Positions 1 to 9,228 are shown, counted from the first letter of the stretch. The stretch is DNA of 11,068 nt from Auxenochlorella pyrenoidosa (GCA_001430745.1 KQ481983.1:1-11068), one strand, 5' to 3'. The notes: a model not told the origin generated them from the letters alone. Program-made: numbers and translations.

Positions 1-1
1 C

Positions 2-451
2 CAAAAAAGCTGCTTCTTTGTTGCTTACTTGACTGATATTCGGGAGGACACAAGGCACATTCTCTATGAGTGTGCCCTGTACAGTGGCCTGCGGGCCCAC
101 CACCCCTCCCTCTTCGCCGCAGAGGAGCCCCAGACGGAGGCTGCACTAGGCTCATTCCTGTGCGGCCCTCCTGTGCCCGTAGCGCGGTACACCGGCGCCT
201 GCCGGCGGCGAGCGCGGCGCACCCTGGGGCTGCCACCCTATAAAGGCCCACGGGCCTTGTGCGAGCGAGCGGGCGAAGGGGAGAGGGAAGCAGCCTTGGG
301 AGGGAAGATAGAAGGGCTTGCAGCATCGCAGGCTGCAGCCTGGAGTCCTCGCAACGGCCGTGCACACTGGTGCCCGCCATCTGTTGATGCCGGCACCTCT
401 CCCCAAGCAGAGCCCACTCGCCGCACGCTGTTCATCACCCGTCACCTGTAA
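2..451 (+). mobile_element. 3' fragment of a LINE (non-LTR) reverse transcriptase ORF
   Basis: An open frame enters from the left edge and stops with TAA at 449-451. Its first third resembles the C-terminal tail of algal/fungal non-LTR retrotransposon reverse transcriptases. The segment EDTRHILYECALYSGLR (about 44-94) carries the H-x4-C half of the CCHC zinc knuckle that follows the RT domain (His codon 56-58, Cys codon 71-73). It is followed by an HPSLF-like turn and a helix reading VARYTGACRRRARRTLGLPP. The expected upstream C-x2-C half is not visible, and the first 40 bases are more AT-rich, so this may be a 5'-truncated or decayed copy. After about residue 80 the frame is low-complexity and may not be protein. 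No polymerase motif is in the window. The call rests on recalled family patterns. A degenerate host gene is the alternative. Confidence 0.5.
447..451 (+). promoter_or_regulatory. TGTAA motif overlapping the stop of the LINE-like frame
   Basis: TGTAA is the typical poly(A) signal of chlorophyte algae. Here it overlaps the TAA stop codon of the LINE-like frame. Other TGTAA copies at 566-570 and 1165-1169 have no gene attached, so chance occurrence is possible. Confidence 0.25.
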
Positions 452-570
452 CTTTCCACCCCCCCTCTTTTTTGCATGAGTATTGTACTGCGGTCAGCCA
501 ATTTTATCTTTTCCCGGTTGTGTGACCGCGCCGGGCCTGTCGTCGAACTAATCGACTGTGACGGGTGTAA

Positions 571-590
571 CAGCCAGCCAGCCAGCCAGC
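571..590. repeat. CAGC microsatellite, five units
   Basis: Five perfect tandem copies of CAGC. It is a short simple repeat in non-coding DNA with no visible function. Confidence 0.85.
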
Positions 591-800
591 TGTTGTATAA
601 TGGCAATGCAGCGTCGGCGTTCCCAAACCTCAATCCGGTAAGCTGTGTGTTTTGGTAATGACCGCAATGTCCGATAGAGGGACAAGTGCAGCGTCCGATG
701 GGGGGTGATTCCCCTTGGCACGGTGCCCCTTTTGGTCCCCGCCCCCTGCCCTGTGCGGTCCGAGCCGCAGCTTGGGCGCGACACGCAGCAGTCAGCCCGG

Positions 801-913
801 CAGGCAGCTCCAGCAAGCAGACAGCACAGCAGGCAGCTTAGCAGGCAGCGGCAACAGGCAGCCCAGCGGGCAGCCCAGCAGGCAGCGGCAGCAGGCAGCG
901 GCAGCAGGCAGCC
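801..913. repeat. Imperfect GGCAGC-type minisatellite
   Basis: Purine/CAG-rich degenerate tandem repeat. The clearest part is GGCAGCGGCAGCA (13 nt) at 881-893 and 894-906, with a partial third copy at 907-913 and a one-base variant at 844-856. Two related 12-nt units (GGCAGCCCAGCG and GGCAGCCCAGCA) sit at 857-880. The leading part (801-843) is more degenerate. It gives Q/A/R-rich frames by composition alone, which I do not regard as coding. Confidence 0.75.
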
Positions 914-1073
914 ACGATGCAGCCCATGCACTACCTTGCGTTCATTTCATTCCCCATGCGTTGCCTGTTCCACACACTGTCGCCTTCTCTCTCCCCCTCA
1001 CGTCATTGCCGTCGGCCGGAGTATGGGCCTGAGCTGCCAAGTCGGATACATGCACGGTCCCCCCTCACTGAGG

Positions 1074-1082
1074 TTAGGGTTT
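1074..1082 (+). promoter_or_regulatory. Telo-box-like TTAGGGTTT
   Basis: One copy of TTAGGGTTT, the reverse complement of the plant telo-box AAACCCTAA, and also just over one unit of the Chlorella/plant telomere repeat TTTAGGG. A single copy of 9 bases is weak evidence for either a regulatory site or an interstitial telomere scar. Confidence 0.2.
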
Positions 1083-1792
1083 ACGCGCCCGGGCAGGACG
1101 GTGGCCTGGCACGCCTAACTGCCCCCTGTCCCGGTCCACCAGGGCCTACCATGCGGGGTGATTGTAACACACACAGGTAAGCGGGCATGTTGTACTCATG
1201 TTTGCTTAGACAGGATGACTAGACTTTTTGAAACCATGCCAAAGTGGTGCAAGTTGAGCCGTTGTTGTTTGCGCATTTATTGCTGCTACACATTGCACAT
1301 GGTGCTACATTGTTGCCTGCTGCACTGTTGCCTTGTTGCAAGGCTGCCCTTTGCTGGGGGCCAGAGTCAAAAGTCACAGTGCACAATGTTGGCAGCAAGA
1401 CCCTGACACTCTACATTCAAGTTGCCTTCTCCCTTGTTCATCATCCGATCCCTGGACTGCATTGATTGCCAGATTCAACGTCCAAGGCCCATCAGGACCT
1501 ACCCTGAGGCTCAAGCTTTGCCCTCTCGGACTATATACCTGCTCACAATACCCCTGGCCTCGAAAACCGGACGTCATGTTTCCGCCCCCATAAGGGGGAG
1601 TAGAGCAGCAGGCCGCTGGAGAGTAACTGGCTGGGCACTGATCTCAGGAGATCGACCCTCAATAGGCGTGAGGCAAAGCCTGCCGAAGAGGGAGCGCACC
1701 CCGCACCGCGCGCACCGCGCGCTGAGGCGGCGGCGACACGCGGCAGCTTGTCAAAGCAATCGGGAATTGCATTGCGCAGCAATTTCGTATCT

Positions 1793-1807
1793 ATGAACAT
1801 CGCCTGA
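1793..1807 (+). promoter_or_regulatory. Possible upstream ORF (MNIA-stop) in the 5' leader
   Basis: ATG AAC ATC GCC TGA lies 37 bases before the proposed main ATG at 1845 and in a different frame. If transcription starts upstream of 1793, this four-codon uORF would lower or condition translation of the large gene. The transcription start is unknown, and CAG at 1839-1841 could also be a 5'-UTR splice acceptor. Confidence 0.25.
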
Positions 1808-1844
1808 AGATTGCTCCACGGCCAAACAGGCGCTATCGCAGGTC

Positions 1845-4800
1845 ATGGCAGCGCTCCAAGCTCATCTGGAGCGCTTGCGCGTGCCGCTGCCGGCCCTGCA
1901 GCAAGCCGCAGTTGCGGGTGTGTTTGATGTGACCGCCAGAACACCGGGCCTCACCCCAGCGGCCAGACAAGACGCCGTCTCGCAGTGCTTGCAGTGCGGA
2001 CACCTGGTGAGATGCCCCGTGTGTTTTCTGTTATGATCGGAGGCCCGATGAATGTCCAGTGTGCCCTGCGACAGCCATGGGCTGCCTCCGCCGCCACCTG
2101 CCGCCTGCCGCCGCCCACACCATCTCCTCCTGGTCTGCACCTGGACCCGCCACCCTCTTCCACTGGCACAGGCGGCGGTCGAAGCGGCAGTACAGGCGCT
2201 GCTGCAGGCAGAGCCCAGGCAGCTAGGGGTTCCTCCTCAAGACCTCATGCTTGCAGCGCTGGCGGTGGCGCCCGCTGTCACAGCACCGCCGCTCGCTGAT
2301 GGCCTGCTCGAGTTGTTTGCTCGCCAGGTGGCGGCAGACAGCGCCCGCAGTGCTGCTGCCCCTGTACACCCAGCCACCTGGCGGGCCCACCCCGTCAGCA
2401 AGGCGCTGCTGGCCAACCCTGCGGCGGCGCAGCCGCTGGTGCAGGGCGTGACCCGGCTGCTGTCGCGGGCAGCAGGCGCCGCCGACGGTACGCCGCTAGA
2501 CCACTTCCTGGCAGCCCTGCGGCCCTTCCTCAGCCTGGTGCTGCTGGATCCGGCCCTACAGCAGCAGCACCCAGCGCTGGCGCCTCAGCTGCACGGCGCG
2601 CTCGCCCGCCTGGCCTGCTGCGCTCCCAGCGCTGCCGCACAGGCTGCTCTGCTGGGCCTGCTGGTCTCGCACCTGCCTGCGCTGCGGCTGCAGGGCGCTG
2701 ACAGGCAGGCAGCCGTCAGCACGGCACTCGGAGACGTTCTGGATGCGCTGGAGAGCTGCGCCGAGGAGCCGGGTGGGGCGCCGCCGCTGCAGCTGCATGC
2801 CTTGCATGGCTCAACGGGTTGCCGCTGCGCTGTGGGCTTTTCCGCTCCCAAGGATGCTACGCTGCGGGTCTTGCTGCCAGCGCCTTTTGACCCCTCGCCT
2901 TGACTGCTGGGTCCTCCCATCCACTGCATTGTGCAGACGTGCCCACCATTGAAGCTCTGGCAGCCGCCCTGGTGTGCCTTTTCCACGAGGCTGCAGCAGC
3001 GCAGGCGCAGGCCCTGCTGCAGCAGCTGCTGGCGGCGCTGTCGCACCTGGCTTCCTACTGGCCGCAGCTGGTGGCCCCCCATGCGCCCAGCCTGGCCATG
3101 CTGCTGGCTGAGCAGCAGGCGCTAGGCGATGCAGGGACGCAGGCAGCGCTGGCGCTGCTGGCCCGGCTGCTGCAACACTTGGCGGGCGACGATTCTGCCA
3201 GCAGCAGCCCTGGTCCTGGGCGGCTGGCGCCTCTGCTGCTACTCCCGCTGCTGCAGCATGTGGCCTTTGGCGGCAGCAAAGACGTGAAGCGTTGGGCAGG
3301 CCATGCGCTTGGGCTGCTGCGCCAGCTTGGCCGCGGCGATGGCGGCAGCAAGGCCGCCGCCGCTGCCAGCCTGCACGGCGAAGCGGGGGCAGCGCAGGCA
3401 GCGCAGCAGCTGCTCACCCAGCTGTGGAGACGCAAGCTTGAGGCTCGGCACTGGCTGGCATCCCTGCGCTCCACTCTAGCTGCCGCAGCCGCGGCGACAG
3501 TTGGCGCAGGCAGCAGCGGCGGTGGCAGAGCGGCCCGGGAGCAGCAGCAGCTTGAACCCGGGGCACTGCTGGTGCTGTGCGCCCTGCTGCAGCACCCGGA
3601 AGACGCGGTGGCGACTGGCGCACTGAAGGCGGCAGCGGTTGCAGTGGAGGCCAGCCCTTTGCTGGGGCTGACCCTGCTGCCGCTGCTGCTGCACCAGCTG
3701 CAGGGGCAGGTGGAGCGCTTCCTGTCGGGTAAGGGCGGCACGCGGGTCGAGTCCCAGCACTGCTGCTAATGCCAGTGTCAAACCCCTTTTAAGGCAGGAT
3801 TCCTTCAGCCTGCGCTTAGCTGAGGACATACATGCTCCTTGCATAACACCCTTGTCACGGACTCCTCATCGCCACCTCTTAACTCCCGCTTTTCCTGCAG
3901 GCAAACAAGACCGCCCCTCCCGGCTGCTGCTGGAGCTGCTGCGCGCGCTGCCGGCCATGGGGTGCCACCCCGCCACGCTGCCCTTTGTGTTGCGCACGCT
4001 GCAGCAGCTGCTGAGTCGGGGTGAGGCCGAGGCCTGTAGGCGAGGGCGACCTGATGGCAGGGCAGATGGGGAAGCTCCACTCCAGCAGAGTTGGCTGCGT
4101 GGATTGCCTGCATGGCATGTCTGGTGTCTCCGCCTGTCATCACCAACTACCTAAACCCACCATATGCCTGCTCCTCCATCCCTGTGCGCGCCAGATGCCC
4201 CCGAGGCGCTGCAGGCGGCGGGGCTGCGCCTGATGAGCCGGCTGTGGCGGGCCAGCGGCGGGCGTGCCTATGCGCAGCTGCGGACCGCTGTCATTGGTGG
4301 GTGGCTTGCCAGATGTGATTGGCATTATTCGCTGTCTCCGTGTCTGGTTTGTGGAGATGGCTGTGCAATTACAACCAAAACAGCCTGTGTTCATGGGAAG
4401 ATGCCATCAGCCGCTGCCGCGCCCACCCTTGCAGGCTTTGCGGCTCCGGGGCAGCAGCCGGGCCTGGCCCTGCGTGTGGCCCGAGCCGAGTGCCTGCGGG
4501 ACGTCTGCTCCGCAGACCCCGACAAAGCTGTGGAGCTGGTGGGGCTGCTGCAAGTGAGAGGGCGGAGGAGGATGGGAGGGGCGGGGCAGCAGCGCGATAA
4601 GCCTCCAGGAATCCCCCATGTCTCAGCACACCCACGGCATGCCTTCTTTTATTTTCTTGCCCGGAAAATGGTGCATGCATCGCGGTGGTTATTGGCACCA
4701 GCACCCCTAAACCGGTCCTCTTTTCAGGGTTGTCAGTAAGATGAAGATCCCCGCCGACCGGGCAACCACACTTGCTTGCAGCGCGCACCTGCACACAGCC

Positions 4801-7800
4801 AATTCTCCTGCCTGTCCCCCCTTTTGCAGGAGTGCCTGTGCGATGAGTCCCCCGCGGTGCAGGCCATCGCCCTCGACTGCATCGCCCTGCTGTGCGAGGC
4901 AGACGTGCTTGAGTTCTACGCCGCCTGGCGGGTGGTGCACCGCCGCCTGCCCCGCCTGCCAGCGCACCCTGCCGCTGCCGCGGCCTGGGTGCGGCTGCTC
5001 GGCTGTGGCGGGCTGGACGCCGCGGTGCAGCCCGAGGCAGCAGCAGCCATCATCGATGCGCTTTGGCTGGCGGCAGGGCACGAGGCGCCCGAGGTGCGAG
5101 GGGGGCATGGTTGGTCACCAGGTTCACAGGGCTGCGCAAGCTCACAGCAGCAGTAGCTCCTGATTGCTGGCTGCTTGAAGAGTGGTGCGCCCTGCCTGCC
5201 CTCCCCCTGCCTTCTGCCCCTGCAGGTGCGGCGCCAGGCCTACGCCTCCCTGGCGGCCTTCAGCTGCGAGGTGCAGGAGGAGTTTGGCGCTCTGCGCCCG
5301 CTGTGGCACTTCGCCGCGCTGCTACGCCGTGAGCAGCAGCAGCAGGGGCAAGCTGCGGGGCAGCCTGGACAGGGCGGGGCGCGGCAGCGCCGGCGGCTGC
5401 GGCAGGCTGCCGCAGAGTGCGAGGCCTTGGTGCAGGCCGCCCTTGCGCATGAGCACGCCACCCGGCGGCGAGCTGCAGCTGCAGGGCCGACCGCGGGCGG
5501 CAGCGCGTCGACCCGCGAGCGAGCGGGCGCGGCAAGCTCTGCCGGCAGCGGCGGCGTTGCGGCGCTCTCGCACCGCCTGCAGTCGGTGGTCCCCAAGCAG
5601 CTGCTGGGCGGCTCCTCAGCCTCTGCTGCCGAGCTGCTGGCGAGGCTGCCAGAGGTGCCTGCTGCGGCGGTGCTGTACTTCTATGCCCCGCCGCCACCGC
5701 CAGCCAATGCAAGCAAGGCCGCTGCAGCTGCCACCGCCCGGCAGGCAGCCGCCGACTACCAGGCAGTGTTCAAAGAGCTGCTGCGACAGCCGCCTCCCTC
5801 GGCATCAGCTGCAGAGGACGCCAGCATGGCAGGCGAGGTGCTCGGCGCTTGGTCGGCGTTCCTGCGCCGCTGGCTGGCCGCCGAGCGGGCGGCTTCCAAG
5901 CAGCAGCAGGCGGATGCTCAGCAGGCAGCCACAGATGCGGCGCTGCGCGTCTGGCAGGCCGTGCAGGATGCGCTGCAGAGCGGCACACCCGGGTCTGGCG
6001 CCAGCGCTGCCTGGTCAGCTGCCGCCCTGTGCGGCTGCACCACCCAGCCGCTGCCGCAGCTGGTGACAGCAGTGCACTCGGCCCTCCTGGGCATCGCCTC
6101 GGGGCAGGGCCAGCCTGCAGCGGCGCTGCAACGGGCTGCCCTGGCAGCCATGGGCAGCGTTGCAGAGGCAGTGCGGGTTGCCATGGGCATCTCTGCAGCA
6201 GAGCAGCTGCTGCAGCTGCTGCGAGGCCTGCTGGAGCAGCAGCAGGCGGCAGCAGCAGGCGACGTTGCGGCGGCAGCCACCGGCCTGGGGCTGGCCTGCA
6301 GGGCGCTGGGCGGGGCAGGAGCCAGCCTGCCGCCTGCAGGGGAGGAGCTGCTCCGTAGCGGAGTGGCAGCCCTCGTGCAGAAGATGAGTGCAGCATGGCC
6401 AGAGGCCAGAGGCAGTGTTGCCGCAGCTGCTGCAGCAGATGGCGTGGCTTTGGCTGGGGCCCAGCTAGCGAGCGTGACCGAAGCGGCGCCCGCAGTGGCG
6501 GGAGCGCTTGCTGCAACGCTGCCAACCGTCGCTCCGGCGCTGGCGTTGCCCAGCTTGCTGCGTGTGCTGCACCAGCTGCTGGGAGACTGGCTGGTGCAGC
6601 CAATGGAAGGCAGCGAGGTGGCCGCCCACGCAGCATTTTGCAACCTGCTGCAGTCTGTGGCAGCTGCAGGCTTTGCTGCGAGTGCTTTGACCGGCAGCGA
6701 TGTCAGCTCCTCCCTCCAACTGCTGCTCTCCATGGCAGCAGATGAGAGAGCAGCCACAGACGGCCGCGTGGTGGGCGCAGCAGCAGCCGCGGCGGGTGGC
6801 CTGCTGGCATCGGCGCTGCAGTATGGCTTTGGCCCGTCTGCCGCCGAGGACGGTGCAGATGCTGTTCTGCAGCGCCTGCTGTCAGTGCCAGAGGCGGCAG
6901 CCCGGCTACCGCACACGGCGTCCGCCAAGCATGGCGCGGCGGCTGGCCTGGCTGCGCTGCTTTCGTGTGGCGTGGTCAACCCTGCAGCAACTCCCCAGTT
7001 TAAGGCAGCAGGTGTGTGGAGTCAGAGCGGCAGGAAGCGCCGGTCCTCAGCCCAGATGCAGCGCTTGTTCGCTGTCATTTTGTGATTGGATAGCCAAATG
7101 CCGGGGCTGCAGGCTGGCCACCCTGACATTGCTTGCTTCTTCCCAGGCAGCCACACAACCCGTCTCCAACCTGCCGCGGCCCGCTGCCTGCAGTGTCCAC
7201 GCTGGAGCGCCTGGCGCTGCAGGACACAGACCCGCGCACCCGGCGCGCCTGCGCCCTGCCCCTCGCCTCCCTCTGCTACGGCGTGAAGCGCAGCGGGGGG
7301 CTCGCTGCCGCGCCTGCCAGCAGCGGCGGCGGCGGCAGCAGCGCCAGCAAGGGGTTGCAGCAGCTGCCCGCGGATGGCGTGCTGCGGCAGCTGCTCGAGT
7401 CGTTGCTGGAGGGTTGCTGGTTGCTGCCAGGTGGGTCTGGGAGGGGCTTCAGAGTCGTCAGAGTCAACTGTATACTGAGGTTGTTCCTGGACCAAGATGG
7501 CCGCTTTGTCAAGTATGTTACTGTGTTCAGAGCCCTGGCCTGAGGTGCGGGCCTTTCTCATGGTTCAATGCTCTGCAGCAGAGGAGAACGCAGAGCCAGA
7601 GGCGTTGACAGCTGCCGCCGCAGCCGCCATTGTGCGCTGCGCCGCCGCCGCGCCGCGCCTGCCGGCCATGCCCCTTGGCAGCCTGGGCCTGCGGCTGCTG
7701 CGCAGCCACGGCTCAGCACCAGGAGGGGAGGCTGTGGAGCAGGCCCTTGTTGCACTCTCGGCAGCACATGGCAGCCAGCAGCAGACCGGGCTCGCCTCCC

Positions 7801-9153
7801 TGGTACCAGAGCTCCTCTCCAGCCGCGCCCTGCAGGCAGCCAGCGGCGCCACGCAGCTTTTCCTGCTGCAACACCTGCCCCAGCTGCTGTCAGCGCTGCC
7901 TGATGCAGAGGCGGCCCGCTTGCTGGCCCAGGTGGCAAAGTTTGTGGGCCACAAAGCTGCAGACCGCGGCATGCGTCACCAGCGAACGTTGCTGCTCCAG
8001 CTGCTGCGCTCGCTTGCAGCGCTGCTCGGCGCCGACGGCGGCGGCAGCAGCGCGGCAGGCGACGCGCTGCAGGGCGCAGCTGCAGCCGTGCTGGCAGACT
8101 TGCTGCTGCAGCCGCGGCTCATGCCCCTGCCAGGACCACACATCCAGCTCCACACAGTGGCAGCACTGGCCACTGCCACCGATGACAGCAGAGATGCGGA
8201 GCAGCCCACATGCCTGGCTGACCGCTGCTGGGCAGCAGCGCTGCGCTGCCTGCGCCAGCTGCCGCCAGCACAGCGTGACGCCCTACTGCAGCGCCCAGCC
8301 CTGCTGCCCACGGCTGCCGCATTTGCCGCAGCCGCGCTGGTGGCCGCTGGCGCAGCAGACGCCCGCCAGTTGCAGCACCCACGCAATCTGCTGCTCCAGG
8401 GGGCCTCCCCAGCCGGCGCGCACCACCCTTCCAAGGCCCACCAGGCTCTGGCGGCGCTGCTATTGGGCCGAGCAGTGGCTGCCCTGCCGCCTGGCACGCA
8501 GCAGCAGTGGCTGCTCGAGGTCTTGGAGGCTTGCAAGGCGAGGGGCGGCTGCTGGGCTGCTGGCTGCTGTCACGCTTGACTGCTGCCATGCTGTGCTGGT
8601 GGAGCAGCCTGGGGAGCCTGCCTGTCTTGCACCCCTGAGGCCGCGATGCCCTGACCCACGCATGCCTGCCCCCCCACCACCACCACACACACACACTCAC
8701 TCACCCACCCAGCCAGCCACACACTGTTGCCAAACTGCCAAACCTTCCTGCCTGTTGCAGGCCTGCGCCGACCCGGCGGGTGCCCTCCAGCTGGCGGCCT
8801 GCATCGTGGCCAGCTCAGCCGCTGCTGCGGCCGCAACTGGAGCGGGCCCTCAGCTGGCTGCCGACCTTGCGATGCCAGTGGGCGCAGCCGTGCAAATGCT
8901 GCCGGTCACCTTGCCGAGACTGCTGGCGGCACCCAGCTGGCAGCGGAACAGCGCCAGCGTGGCACTCCTGCTGCAGCGGCTGACATCTGCGCTGCAGCAC
9001 ATGAGCGCCACCCAGGCTCCCTTTGAGCAGCCAGCACCCACGCCGCCCAGCTCCGCTGTCGACGGCTGGCCAACGTTGCTGCGCCGCTGCCTGCTGGCGA
9101 TGCGGCAGGCCATGCCCGCAGACAGCTGGCCCGTGCTCGCTTCCCTCCTGTGA
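1845..9153 (+). CDS. RST1: RST1 / focadhesin (FOCAD) family protein, full-length, 11 exons
   Basis: Large alpha-helical HEAT/ARM-like scaffold protein of the RST1/FOCAD family (DUF3730). Known for the family: Arabidopsis RST1, with its partner RIPR, links the cytoplasmic exosome to the SKI complex for mRNA decay, and human FOCAD supports the SKI complex. The same role here is inferred. The spliced product is about 1844 residues, close to RST1 and FOCAD (about 1800-1840). The start at 1845 gives an N-terminus (MAALQAHLERLRVPLPALQQ) like the plant one. Further family-like landmarks in order are: HPVSKALL and LRPFLSLVLL in exon 2; ARAECLRDVCSADPDKAVEL in exon 6; LLCEADVLEFYAAW at residues 653-665; RRQAYASLAAF and LPEVPAAAVLYF in exon 8; and LPVTLPRLL near the C-terminus. 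Gln/Ala/Gly-rich inserts at residues about 756-776 and 801-830 look species-specific. I see no signal peptide and no convincing transmembrane segment. The 3' end is uncertain (see the 3' exon entry). Confidence 0.88.
4195..5716 (+). other. RST1: Most conserved segment of the RST1/FOCAD protein (DUF3730 region)
   Basis: Exons 5-7 and the start of exon 8 (residues about 559-884) carry the strongest likeness to plant RST1. In order: APEALQAAGLRLMSRLWRAS, ARAECLRDVCSADPDKAVEL, then DESPAVQAIALDCIALLCEA running into DVLEFYAAW, then EVRRQAYASLAAF, EALVQAALAHEHATRRR and LPEVPAAAVLYFYAP. In the animal protein the corresponding stretch contains QALALQGLHALCQAEVVD. The spacing follows helix-turn-helix repeats. 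The Pfam boundary is inferred from memory of the family, not computed. Confidence 0.7.
8538..8760 (+). other. Intron 10 of the RST1-like gene, probable GC-AG intron
   Basis: Exon 10 must be left in phase 0 before the in-frame TGA at 8577-8579, because exon 11 (from 8761, after CCTGTTGCAG) reads well only in phase 0. The phase-0 options are AAG|GCGAGG at 8538, which matches the GC-AG donor pattern, and GAG|GTCTTG at 8520, a poor GT donor. I prefer the GC donor. The intron contains the C/CA-rich simple repeat. Confidence 0.55.
8669..8724. repeat. C-run, CCA/CA and CTCA/CCCA simple repeats inside intron 10
   Basis: A run of seven C, then CCA/CAC trinucleotides, then (CA)n from about 8684 to 8696, then CTCA/CCCA/GCCA tetranucleotides. 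This is an intronic microsatellite, probably length-variable between strains. Confidence 0.8.
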
Positions 9154-9175
9154 TGCACCTCTAGCGTCCATGGCC

Positions 9176-9180
9176 TGTAA
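9176..9180 (+). promoter_or_regulatory. TGTAA poly(A) signal candidate after the RST1-like stop
   Basis: TGTAA lies 22 bases after the stop at 9151-9153, the right motif on the right strand for a chlorophyte mRNA. It implies an unusually short 3'-UTR. If the alternative 3' exons are used, this motif would instead fall inside an intron. Confidence 0.45.
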
Positions 9181-9228
9181 CTTGTGAGACATGCAGCCGC
9201 CCTGTTGTTGTGCAGCTGAGCATCCTAG

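Larger units (their letters stand above)
452..1844. other. Gene-poor stretch with simple repeats; leader and promoter of the RST1-like gene at its right end
   Basis: I see no supported gene here on either strand. The short open frames are low-complexity and lack a recognisable domain or a consistent splice pattern. The stretch holds a CAGC repeat (571-590), a GGCAG-type minisatellite (801-913), a telomere-like TTAGGGTTT (1074-1082), a TTG/TGC-rich block (about 1255-1350), a small perfect inverted repeat GATCTC-AG-GAGATC (1640-1653), and two adjacent GCACCGCGC units near 1708-1725. The sequence is lower in GC and less codon-biased than the flanking exons, which fits intergenic or decayed repeat DNA. 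The promoter of the gene starting at 1845 should lie at its right end. No TATA box stands at a convincing distance. Confidence 0.6.
1845..9153 (+). other. RST1: Exon-intron map of the RST1-like gene
   Basis: Exons were chosen so that frame, splice dinucleotides and protein likeness agree: 1845-2006, 2172-2772, 2937-3728, 3901-4020, 4195-4296, 4435-4553, 4830-5093, 5226-7011, 7194-7430, 7579-8537, 8761-9153. Introns are 132-276 nt with phases 0,1,1,1,1,0,0,1,1,0. Donors are mostly GTGAGN/GTGGGN/GTAAGG, and acceptors are pyrimidine tracts ending in CAG. The well-supported junctions are introns 1-7 and 9. Intron 8 (7012-7193) needs the acceptor at 7193 to keep the right frame. Intron 10 needs either a GC donor at 8538 or a weak GT donor at 8520. 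The exons sum to 5535 nt, exactly 1845 codons including the stop. Confidence 0.75.

Noticed and set aside
239..245. TATAAAG, plus TATATA near 1530, as TATA boxes
   Set aside because: The first lies inside the LINE-like frame, and neither has a gene start at a proper distance.
705..1118. Q/A/R-rich open frame over the minisatellite
   Set aside because: It is explained by the GGCAGC-type tandem repeat. No conserved motif, start context or splice partner.
1244..1465. Frame containing KVTVHNVGSKTLTLYIQV
   Set aside because: It looks strand-like for a short stretch, but it is isolated, begins in a repeat-like block, and has no recognisable family or splice partners.
1590..1700. Possible small structured RNA around GATCTC-AG-GAGATC
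   Set aside because: Only one short stem is visible. No tRNA T-loop, cloverleaf or other RNA signature could be built.
1177..1841. Possible 5'-UTR intron from CACAG|GTAAGC (1177) to ATCGCAG (1841)
   Set aside because: The donor matches well, but a 665-nt intron is far longer than the others and nothing shows transcription starting upstream of 1177.
5770..6979. Long antisense open frames (288 and 353 codons) opposite exon 8
   Set aside because: They are shadows of a very GC-rich, CTG/CAG-repetitive exon. Their composition is Ala/Ser/Arg/Pro-rich without motifs, and the plus strand carries the conserved protein.
7630..8760. Long plus-strand frame (to 9153) overlapping exon 10 in another frame
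   Set aside because: Only its last part (from 8761) is the real exon 11. Upstream it reads Cys/Ser/Arg-rich nonsense over the conserved exon 10 frame.
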